Source: Bacteroidota bacterium (GTDB lineage: Bacteria > Bacteroidota > Bacteroidia > Chitinophagales > Chitinophagaceae). Taken from it: a DNA stretch of 39,855 nt. Positions 7,441-14,220 of the stretch are shown piece by piece. A program made the position numbers and the translations under genes. Location: contig JANYIM010000126.1 of assembly GCA_025362055.1 (NCBI GenBank), forward strand, positions 1-39,855. The letters run 5' to 3'. Below the pieces are notes generated by a model. It was not told the DNA's origin, did no database searches, and was given only the letters and a program-made list of their open reading frames with translations. The number at the start of each line of letters is the position of its first letter. Position 1 is the first letter of the stretch.

Positions 7441-8775
7441 TTGGATTATCATTCGGTCATTGATCTTTTTTCATTCTCTTTATTGGCAATAACACCTGCA
7501 GCTACTACTATACTCATTTTCCTGGTGGTCGTACTTTTTTCATTGTCATTTTTACTCGCAGGTTCCGAAGTGGCTTTTTTCTCACTCACCTTTAAGGATA
7601 TCAATATGCTGAGAACCAAGCGGAAGCCTGCTTACCGGCGTATCGTGGCTTTGCTAGACCAGCCTAAAACATTGCTGGCGTCGATGCTGATCACGAACAG
7701 TTTTGTGAACATAGGCATCATTTTAATTTCCAATATTTTAATTGACGACTGGATCGCAGCATTTCATTTTAGTTTTTGGGTGGTCTTTTTGATCAAGCTA
7801 GGTACCGTTACTTTTTTATTATTGCTCTTCGGCGAGGTATTGCCAAAGGTTTGGGCCACGCATCATAAGATATGGTTTGCTGCAACGGCTTCCCTGACAG
7901 TAGAAATATTCAACAGCCTTTTTTATCGTTTCAGTAAAAGGATGGTGCGTTATAGTGATAAGATAGAAAAGAAATTCTCTTCCCAGAATTCTTCCACCAT
8001 GGATAGCAGCCACCTGGATTATGCGATTGATCTTTTACCGGAACATGAAGCCACTTCTTCAGAAAAACAGATATTGAAAGGGATCCGGAAATTCGGCGAC
8101 ACTACTGTTAAACAGATAATGCGTACAAGGCTCGACGTTAGTGGAATTGACTTCAACAGCAGTTTCGCAGACACCATCAAAAAAGTGGAAGAGTTGCATT
8201 ATTCCCGGCTGCCCGTGTATCATAACAGCCTCGATGAAGTGGTTGGAATGCTGCATACTAAGGATATGTTACCTCATCTTAATGAGCCGGCGGGCTACGA
8301 CTGGCACACTTTAATGCGGCAACCTTATTTTGTACACGAACAAAAGCTCATCGAAGACCTCTTGCAGGAATTTCGTAACCGCCGCATGCACTTTGCGGTA
8401 GTGGTAGATGAATTTGGTGGCACTTCCGGTATCGTTACCCTTGAAGACGTAATGGAAGAGATCATTGGCGATATTAAAGATGAGTTTGATGATGAAGAAA
8501 GCAGCAATAAGAAAATAGATGACTTTAATTATATTTTTGAGGGTAAGACAATGATCAATGATCTTTGTAAAGCAATGAACCTGCCGGTAGATACATTCGA
8601 CAAAGTGCGTGGTGACAGTGATTCCCTTGCAGGGCTGGTACTGGAAATCGCCGGGGAATTCCCACAGGTGAATGAAGAAGTGATCAGCGGCGATTTTGTA
8701 TTTGTTCCGTTAGAAATAAATAAGAACCGGATCGATAAAGTGAAAGTAGTTATCAGGCAGATCAACCTTACCTGA
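7441..8775 (+). CDS. gldE: GldE, CNNM/CBS-domain membrane protein
   Basis: A 444-residue inner-membrane protein of the CorC/HlyC-CNNM family. Residues of about 15-190 are the DUF21/CNNM membrane domain with several transmembrane helices (ILIFLVVVLFSLSFLLAGSEVAFFSL, ASMLITNSFVNIGIILISNIL, GTVTFLLLLFGEVLPKVWA). Two CBS motifs follow (KQIMRTRLDVSGID, YSRLPVYHNSLDEVVGMLHTKDML, FAVVVDEFGGTSGIVTLEDVMEEIIGDI), then the C-terminal CorC domain. In Flavobacterium gldE is required with gldD for stable gliding function, and the gldE-gldD order is kept here. The start is a TTG at 7441, as the next in-frame ATG would remove the first transmembrane helix. Confidence 0.9.
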   Translation: MDYHSVIDLFSFSLLAITPAATTILIFLVVVLFSLSFLLAGSEVAFFSLTFKDINMLRTKRKPAYRRIVALLDQPKTLLASMLITNSFVNIGIILISNILIDDWIAAFHFSFWVVFLIKLGTVTFLLLLFGEVLPKVWATHHKIWFAATASLTVEIFNSLFYRFSKRMVRYSDKIEKKFSSQNSSTMDSSHLDYAIDLLPEHEATSSEKQILKGIRKFGDTTVKQIMRTRLDVSGIDFNSSFADTIKKVEELHYSRLPVYHNSLDEVVGMLHTKDMLPHLNEPAGYDWHTLMRQPYFVHEQKLIEDLLQEFRNRRMHFAVVVDEFGGTSGIVTLEDVMEEIIGDIKDEFDDEESSNKKIDDFNYIFEGKTMINDLCKAMNLPVDTFDKVRGDSDSLAGLVLEIAGEFPQVNEEVISGDFVFVPLEINKNRIDKVKVVIRQINLT

Positions 8776-8811
8776 ACCCCGGCAACAACAGACTTAAAAC
8801 AATAGTAGATC

Positions 8812-9492
8812 ATGCAAAGAAGTTCGTTTAAAAGCAGTCGCTTCCTTTCTTATTTCCTATTTCCTATTGCTTATTGCCTGTTCCTTTCTTCCTGCAACTC
8901 AACCTACACCTCAAAAAAAACCGGCTATTACAAGATAGATTTTCCTGATCGTAAATATGTTCAGTTTGAAAAAGAAGGGTTCCCCTACACATTTGAGTAT
9001 CCTGCATACGCACAGGTTGTAAAAGACAGTACCTATTTCGACAGCAGTCCCGAAAACCCGTACTGGATAAATATTGATTTCCCGGAATTCGGCGGCAGGA
9101 TATTCTTAAGCTATAAGATCATTGGTGGTAAAGCAATCTATAAAATAAAGCAGGCAAACGGAGCCTATAAAGATTCATCCGGTATCAATGTTTTCGATAA
9201 AATGGTGAACGATGCTTATAATCTTACCAATAAAAATGAATCTATTGCCAGTTCAATAAAAGACAGCCTGCTACATACAAAGAATGGCATCACTGGTATC
9301 TTTTTTAAAGTAGGCGGCAATGCTGCAACAGCCAAACAATTCTTTTTAAGTGATACTACTACAAATTTTATCCGCGGTGCACTGTATTTTGATGTTACGC
9401 CAAACGTAGATTCCCTGCGCCCTGTGCAGGATTTTCTGCAGGCCGACATTGATCATCTCATCAATACTTTTAAATGGACAAACAAAAGATGA
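8812..9492 (+). CDS. gldD: Gliding-motility lipoprotein GldD
   Basis: A 226-residue lipoprotein. The signal peptide ends in LFLSSC with the lipidated Cys at residue 28. After it, the motifs GYYKIDFPDRKYVQF, FPYTFEYPAYA and NPYWINIDFPEFGGRIFLSYK identify GldD. In Flavobacterium it is essential for gliding and is tied to the GldE/GldJ/GldK machinery, although homologues exist in non-gliding members of the phylum. The gene follows gldE by 36 bases. The signal peptide is unusual in being encoded by a heptanucleotide repeat (8846-8880). None of the other gld genes is in the window, so motility cannot be concluded. Confidence 0.93.
   Translation: MQRSSFKSSRFLSYFLFPIAYCLFLSSCNSTYTSKKTGYYKIDFPDRKYVQFEKEGFPYTFEYPAYAQVVKDSTYFDSSPENPYWINIDFPEFGGRIFLSYKIIGGKAIYKIKQANGAYKDSSGINVFDKMVNDAYNLTNKNESIASSIKDSLLHTKNGITGIFFKVGGNAATAKQFFLSDTTTNFIRGALYFDVTPNVDSLRPVQDFLQADIDHLINTFKWTNKR
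8846..8880 (+). repeat. Degenerate heptanucleotide repeat inside the gldD signal peptide
   Basis: Five consecutive seven-base units read TTTCTTA, TTTCCTA, TTTCCTA, TTGCTTA, TTGCCTG. They encode the hydrophobic core of the GldD signal peptide (YFLFPIAYCL). The same consensus, TTGCYTA, occurs at 11583 and 13483. Confidence 0.75.
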
Positions 9493-9516
9493 TCGGCGCT
9501 GACCCTGAAATTCCTA

Positions 9517-10065
9517 CTAGTTGATTTTTAAAACTTTTGGCGTCGTATCTTTTTTCAAGGGATCTTTAAAAGTTATCGACTTCCTGAATTTTGCCGGGTC
9601 TCTTAGCGGCGCCCTTGAAAACATATCAAGGTTTAATTTTCTCTCCGGTTCTTTTTTGCTAACTGCAACAGTGCTGGCCGCTGTGATTGCAGCATCAACG
9701 GATTTGGATTCTTCGGTCTTTTTAGATTCCTCTTTAACTGGTTGAACGGGCCTTACTACTTCAACCGGCATGGGCTCTATAATTCTTCCCCTGGAAAAAT
9801 CTTCCAAACGGATCGTGCGCTTCCGCAATTTTAATTTCCTGATCGCCTTGGGTACGGCATTGATCACGGTTGAATTCTTTTCAACAACATTCACCGGAAT
9901 GACATTGTTCTTAGGAGTTGCCTTTTCTTGTTCTGCCGGCATTTCTTCCTGCTCCTTGTACAAATTATCCAACGTTCCCTTTTTTTGCGTGCTGTAATAA
10001 TCTATAACGCCATAAACTGTGGCTACGGAGAAGAGGCCGATCCCTGCATAAATGATTGCTTTCAT
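9517..10065 (-). CDS. Single-pass membrane protein of unknown function
   Basis: A 182-residue protein I cannot assign to a family. Residues 3-22 are a transmembrane segment or signal anchor (AIIYAGIGLFSVATVYGVI); the rest is low-complexity, rich in Lys, Glu, Pro and Val, and probably disordered. Two copies of a short motif stand out: LEDFSRGRIIEP near residue 87 and LDMFSRAPLRDP near residue 147, matching as L-(E/D)-x-FSR-x2-(I/L)-x-(E/D)-P. Repeated motifs in a disordered tail suggest a docking peptide for a partner, which is inference. It is convergent with gldD and tandem with the DUF2306 gene. Confidence 0.6.
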   Translation of the reverse strand: MKAIIYAGIGLFSVATVYGVIDYYSTQKKGTLDNLYKEQEEMPAEQEKATPKNNVIPVNVVEKNSTVINAVPKAIRKLKLRKRTIRLEDFSRGRIIEPMPVEVVRPVQPVKEESKKTEESKSVDAAITAASTVAVSKKEPERKLNLDMFSRAPLRDPAKFRKSITFKDPLKKDTTPKVLKIN

Positions 10066-10149
10066 GGTTTTTGTTTTATTATGAAGAATATTTTATTACA
10101 TGAGTTTTGCGAAGCACACTAATTGTACTGATCCGTGTAACCCATTTTA

Positions 10150-10833
10150 TTAATTGGCGGATGTGTAAAAAGTTTTTAAATAGGATCTGCTTTTCCTGAA
10201 AATGAGAAACTCCACCACCAGCATATTACCCAGTACACTTATCCAAAGCGATATCTCATAATTGTGCAGGTGATCCACACCGAAATAATAAAAGAAAATA
10301 TGGTATACCCGGAATGTAACGGCGGTCATAGCCATGCTATAGCTCCGGATCATCCAGTTCTTGTGCGCCAATACATTTTTTTGTTTGATGGCTTGTAATC
10401 CTTTGGTAGTGGTATAGAACCAATACATCGCCATGAACATAAAAAGTATTCTTTCCCAAAAACTTCCTTTCCCAAAAAAACTCATGTACAAACCTGTTGG
10501 GGCTCCCAATACCAGCACCACTAATACATAGATCTTTCCCATCCAGATATGTATGGCTTTTCTTTTTTTGAGAATATAAGAAGAGAATTGTGTGAGCGCT
10601 GCAGTGATACAAAACATTCCCGCAAAAATGTGGGTGTAAAAACTGTATTTATAAATTGGTTTTAAGAACAATACGGCCCTTTCTTCAATGAAACTAAAAT
10701 TTTGACTGAAAGAAAAATAAGGTAATGTGTTTTTTACCAGCAGCAGGCTGAAAAAAGTTATGGGAATCCAAAAGAGTGCAGCAAAAAAATAGCGGATACT
10801 GCGCTGCAGGGTTAATTGGCGGCTATTGTGCAT
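10150..10833 (-). CDS. DUF2306 multi-pass membrane protein
   Basis: A 227-residue inner-membrane protein with about six hydrophobic segments. The DUF2306 core is recognisable: HIFAGMFCITAALTQFS, then the KRKAIHIWMGKIYVLVVLVLGAPTGLYMSFF pair, and NVLAHKNWMIRSYSMAMTAVTFRVYHI. Conserved histidines in these helices suggest haem or quinone binding but the function of the family is not established. I chose the ATG at 10831-10833; a TTG at 10864-10866 would add eleven hydrophilic residues. No partner gene is evident. Confidence 0.75.
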   Translation of the reverse strand: MHNSRQLTLQRSIRYFFAALFWIPITFFSLLLVKNTLPYFSFSQNFSFIEERAVLFLKPIYKYSFYTHIFAGMFCITAALTQFSSYILKKRKAIHIWMGKIYVLVVLVLGAPTGLYMSFFGKGSFWERILFMFMAMYWFYTTTKGLQAIKQKNVLAHKNWMIRSYSMAMTAVTFRVYHIFFYYFGVDHLHNYEISLWISVLGNMLVVEFLIFRKSRSYLKTFYTSAN

Positions 10834-10935
10834 ACAGGTTGGTTTAAAGCTGTGATGCCGCCCCAAAAATCATTTCATAAAAAAGCCTGTTACAGATTTG
10901 TTAAAGGATTCGCCTGCCGCTACACACGAATACTT

Positions 10936-10943
10936 TAACTTTG
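10936..10943 (+). promoter_or_regulatory. Possible -7 element close to the DUF3109 start
   Basis: TAACTTTG followed by C matches TAnnTTTG and lies only 7 bases before the ATG at 10950, so the transcript would have almost no leader. No TTTG is found at the right distance upstream, so support is partial. It argues against the TTG at 10941 as the start codon. Confidence 0.4.
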
Positions 10944-10949
10944 CTACCT

Positions 10950-11534
10950 ATGATCGCAATAGAAAACATATTGGTAAGTGATGAGATCGTAAAAGCGCAA
11001 TTTGTTTGCGACCTTTCCAAATGCAAAGGCGCCTGTTGCGTGGATGGTGATGCTGGAGCCCCTTTGGAAAAGGAAGAATTAGACAAGATCAATGAGGTTT
11101 TTGACAAGGTATTGCCTTACCTGGCCCCCGAAAGCATAAAAGAACTGGAACGACAGGGCAGGTATGTGTATGATAAAGAGTTCGGTTGGGTAACGCCTAC
11201 GATCAACAGTAAGATCTGTGTGTATGGTATTAAAGATGCGGCCGGTATTGTAAAATGCGGCATTGAACAGGCTTACCTGGATGGAAAGATAAAATGGAAA
11301 AAGCCTATCAGTTGTCATCTCTTCCCGGTGATAACAAAGAAGAGCAAACACAGCGATACGGTTTATGTGAATTATGAACCCAGGGAAGATAGTTGTAAAC
11401 CCGGTTGTATTTTTGGAAAAAAACTAAAAGTGCCCGTGTATGTTTTTTTAAAAGAATCATTGGTCCGTAAATTCGGACAAAAATTTTATGATGCACTCGA
11501 AGCGACCGCCAACCACTTAACCCCAACGCCTTAA
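10950..11534 (+). CDS. DUF3109 cysteine-rich protein
   Basis: A 194-residue cytoplasmic protein of the DUF3109 family, related to YkgJ-type putative metal-cluster proteins. Cysteines that could bind a metal or Fe-S cluster are visible at CDLSKCKGACC near the N-terminus, then ICVYG, KCGIEQAY, SCHLFPV and the DSCKPGC pair. The spacing C-x4-C-x3-CC is typical of this group. The biochemical role is not established. The ATG at 10950 fits both the family start (MIAIENILVSDEIV) and the TAACTTTG element just upstream. The gene is divergent from DUF2306 and followed after 24 bases by the class D beta-lactamase. Confidence 0.85.
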   Translation: MIAIENILVSDEIVKAQFVCDLSKCKGACCVDGDAGAPLEKEELDKINEVFDKVLPYLAPESIKELERQGRYVYDKEFGWVTPTINSKICVYGIKDAAGIVKCGIEQAYLDGKIKWKKPISCHLFPVITKKSKHSDTVYVNYEPREDSCKPGCIFGKKLKVPVYVFLKESLVRKFGQKFYDALEATANHLTPTP

Positions 11535-11558
11535 AAGAATTTTTATAAAACCTGCGCC

Positions 11559-12374
11559 ATGAAAAAACCTTTAGCATTCTTATTGCCGATCGCCTATTGC
11601 TTATTGCTTCTTTCCTGCTCTGTAAACAAGGCAAAAACAGATAACAGCCTTAAAAAATATTTTGATGAAAATAATGTGGACGGTTGTTTCTCCATGATGA
11701 ATAATGCAACCGGCGAAGTAACGGTTTATAATATGGCATTGGATACCCAGCGTTTTTCACCCGCTTCCACCTTTAAGATCGTAAACTCACTGATCGGTTT
11801 GCAAACGGGGCGCATTACCGATGAAAAAATGGTAATCAAATGGGATGGTGTAAAACGGAAAATGGAACAATGGAATAAGGATATGGACATGACAGAAGCG
11901 TTTAAAGTAAGTTGTGTACCTTATTACCAGGAAGTTGCAAGGCGTATCGGTAAAGACACCATGAAAACATGGGTCGACAGCCTGGGCTATGGAAACAAAA
12001 ACATTGAAGGCCCGATCGATTCTTTCTGGCTCAATAACCAATTAAAGATATCTCCTGATGAACAACTGGGATTAATGAAGCGACTGTATTTTGACCAGTT
12101 GCCCTTTCGTAAAAGTGCGCAACAGATCGTTAGGGATGTGATGCTGCAGGAAAACAATACAGCTTACAAATTAAGTTATAAGACGGGCTGGGGTTTTGAT
12201 GAAAAGAACAACGATATAGGATGGGTGGTTGGATGGATCGAAGAGAATAATCACGTGTATTTTTTTGTAACATTTGTAAGAGCGGCAAAGCCCGGCCTGG
12301 ATATCAGTGCCATTCGAATGAATATCACAAAAGGCATTCTAAAGCAATTGGGCTTCATGCAGGGAAAAATGTGA
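11559..12374 (+). CDS. bla: Class D (OXA-type) beta-lactamase, lipoprotein form
   Basis: A 271-residue serine beta-lactamase. All class D motifs are present and even fall close to standard numbering: S70-T-F-K73 (nucleophile and the lysine that is carbamylated in the family), S118-C-V120, Y144-G-N146, W157 in the DSFWLNNQLKIS loop that covers the active site, and K208-T-G210. The signal peptide ends in LLLLSC with the lipidated Cys at residue 20, so the enzyme should be membrane-anchored, unlike many mobile OXA enzymes that are free in the periplasm. No integron, transposon or unusual composition is nearby, so it looks resident. The substrate range cannot be predicted. Its signal peptide is encoded by the heptamer repeat at 11583. 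Confidence 0.93.
   Translation: MKKPLAFLLPIAYCLLLLSCSVNKAKTDNSLKKYFDENNVDGCFSMMNNATGEVTVYNMALDTQRFSPASTFKIVNSLIGLQTGRITDEKMVIKWDGVKRKMEQWNKDMDMTEAFKVSCVPYYQEVARRIGKDTMKTWVDSLGYGNKNIEGPIDSFWLNNQLKISPDEQLGLMKRLYFDQLPFRKSAQQIVRDVMLQENNTAYKLSYKTGWGFDEKNNDIGWVVGWIEENNHVYFFVTFVRAAKPGLDISAIRMNITKGILKQLGFMQGKM
11583..11617 (+). repeat. Degenerate heptanucleotide repeat inside the beta-lactamase signal peptide
   Basis: Five seven-base units read TTGCCGA, TCGCCTA, TTGCTTA, TTGCTTC, TTTCCTG. They encode PIAYCLLLLS, the core of the signal peptide, in the same register relative to the repeat as in gldD. Confidence 0.75.
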
Positions 12375-12435
12375 TGTGCCAACGGTTTCCATTTAACAGT
12401 ACTTCAACTTTTTAACATTTTGCATATTGGCACAT
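12373..12435. repeat. Nine-base inverted repeat between bla and batB-batC
   Basis: ATGTGCCAA (12374-12382) and TTGGCACAT (12427-12435) are perfect inverted copies separated by 44 bases. The right arm continues into ATTTGCTA and ATTTGCCC, two similar octamers. The long loop and the missing T-run make a classical terminator unlikely; the block may be a degenerate intergenic repeat or part of the batB-batC control region. Confidence 0.4.
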
Positions 12436-12457
12436 TTGCTAATTTGCCCATTACAAT

Positions 12458-14143
12458 ATGTTTCGTTTTCAACACATAGAATACCTTATTGCATTGGCCG
12501 CTATTCCTTTATTGGCATTGCTGTATTTTTTTGTATTGGACTGGAAGAAAAAAACGATCAGGAAAATTGGTGATGAGCGGCTGGTGAAAGAAATGATTAA
12601 AAATTACGCCCCCCAAAAATTTGCAATAAAATTTATACTGGTAGTAGCTGCTTTTGCTGTAACTGTTTTTGCGTTAGCTAACCCACGCTCTAAAACAGGA
12701 ACCGAAAAAGTAAACCGCAACGGCATTGATATAATGGTAGCCCTTGACGTGAGCAAGAGTATGCTGGCGCAGGATATTAAGCCAAACAGGCTGGAAAGGG
12801 CGAAACAGTTGTTGGCTAAATTGATCGATAAACTTCCTGATGACCGCATTGGGATTGTTGTCTTTGCCGGAAGGGCCTATCTGCAAATGCCATTGACCGG
12901 CGATCACGGAGCTGCAAAAATGTACCTTTCATTAGCATCACCGGATATTGTACCAACACAGGGAACGGTGATTGCAGACGCATTGAATATGTGCAGCACT
13001 TCTTTTAATTCAAAAGAAAAAAAATACAAAACGGTCATTTTGATCAGTGATGGGGAAGATCATGATGAAGGCGCTTTAAAGACTGCTAGCCAGATGGCCG
13101 ATGAGGGTATTATTATTAATACCGTAGGCATCGGCTCGCCGGAGGGCGCTACAATAATTGATGAGACAACCAATGAAATAAAGAAAGATAATAATGGCAA
13201 CACCGTCATTACAAAATTAAATGAAGAAGAATTAAAAAGCATTGCTGCCAAGGGCAATGGCATCTACCAATTGTTCAGTAATACAGATGATGTTGTTGCA
13301 AAATTAGATGCCCAGCTGGGCAGCATGGACCAACGTACTGTAACAGAAGATTCTTTAGTGAATTACAAAACTTATTTTCAGTGGTTTTTATTGCTGGGAC
13401 TGGTTTTATTGGTTATTGAAATATTGCTTTCAGAAAAAAGAAGAATGAGTGATAACAGGATTATCCCTATTGTTAGAAAAATTGCATTATTGCTTATTGT
13501 TTATTGCTTATCACCCATCGCATCTTCGGCTCAAAACGAAAAAGCCACCATTAAGAAAGGCAATGATGCTTATGAAAAAAAAGAATATGATAAAGCAATA
13601 GCCGATTACCAGAAAGTAACAGAAAAAAACCCCACCAATGCAACAGCAGCCTATAATTTGGGCAATGCATTGTATAAGAACAAGCAATCGGATGAAGCTG
13701 TAAACGCTTATGAAAATGCTGTAACGAATACCAACTCAAAGGAAGACAAGGCCAGGTCTTTTTACAACAAGGGGGTAGTGTTACAAAATAATAAAAAGAT
13801 CCCTGAATGCATTGATGCTTATAAAAATGCGCTTAAATTAAGTCCGGATGATGACGACGCCCGGCAGAACCTGCAAAAGGCGTTGGTACAGCAAAAGCAA
13901 CAGCAACAAAAAGAAAAGAATGATAAGGAACAAAAGAAGCCCAAAGAAGATCAGAAGCAGCAAGACAAGCAAAAGCCAAAAGATGAGGATAAGCAAAATC
14001 AGCCAAAGCCACAACCTTCCAAACTAACCAAACAGGACGCAGAAGAAAAACTAAAAGCATTATTGCAGCAGGAAAAAAATCTCCAGGATAAATTAAAAAA
14101 AGTGAATGAGGCTTCGCCCAACAAACCGGAGAAGGACTGGTAA
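12458..14143 (+). CDS. batB-batC: BatB-BatC fusion: VWA-domain and TPR protein
   Basis: A 561-residue protein joining two genes that are usually separate in the Bacteroidota aerotolerance (bat) operon. Residues 1-325 are BatB: two transmembrane helices (8-28 and 57-74), a VWA domain with the MIDAS motif D97-V-S99-K-S101 and the later Asp in ISDGEDHDEG, and a third helix at about 305-322. Residue 330 is a Met (ATG at 13445) starting what looks like an old BatC signal peptide (MSDNRIIPIVRKIALLLIVYCL), followed by SSAQ, three TPR units (370-475) and a charged Gln/Lys tail. The parts are in one frame, so the internal signal peptide becomes a fourth membrane segment or is cleaved. Neither moxR, DUF58, batA nor batD is adjacent. 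Confidence 0.88.
   Translation: MFRFQHIEYLIALAAIPLLALLYFFVLDWKKKTIRKIGDERLVKEMIKNYAPQKFAIKFILVVAAFAVTVFALANPRSKTGTEKVNRNGIDIMVALDVSKSMLAQDIKPNRLERAKQLLAKLIDKLPDDRIGIVVFAGRAYLQMPLTGDHGAAKMYLSLASPDIVPTQGTVIADALNMCSTSFNSKEKKYKTVILISDGEDHDEGALKTASQMADEGIIINTVGIGSPEGATIIDETTNEIKKDNNGNTVITKLNEEELKSIAAKGNGIYQLFSNTDDVVAKLDAQLGSMDQRTVTEDSLVNYKTYFQWFLLLGLVLLVIEILLSEKRRMSDNRIIPIVRKIALLLIVYCLSPIASSAQNEKATIKKGNDAYEKKEYDKAIADYQKVTEKNPTNATAAYNLGNALYKNKQSDEAVNAYENAVTNTNSKEDKARSFYNKGVVLQNNKKIPECIDAYKNALKLSPDDDDARQNLQKALVQQKQQQQKEKNDKEQKKPKEDQKQQDKQKPKDEDKQNQPKPQPSKLTKQDAEEKLKALLQQEKNLQDKLKKVNEASPNKPEKDW
13483..13524 (+). repeat. Degenerate heptanucleotide repeat inside the BatC signal-like segment
   Basis: Units read TGCATTA, TTGCTTA, TTGTTTA, TTGCTTA, TCACCCA, TCGCATC. 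They encode LLIVYCLSPIAS, again placing Tyr-Cys-Leu at the same point of the repeat as in gldD and bla. Confidence 0.7.
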
Positions 14144-14220
14144 GGTCGGTGTGACCAACCCCCTTTTATGCAGTAAGCAAACCCGCTTATTTATTGTTAT
14201 TTTTGCATCAACAGATCGCC

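Noticed and set aside
8812-9492. Gliding motility of the organism, as suggested by gldD and gldE
   Set aside because: gldD and gldE occur in many non-gliding Bacteroidota and the other gld/spr genes are not in this window, so motility cannot be concluded.
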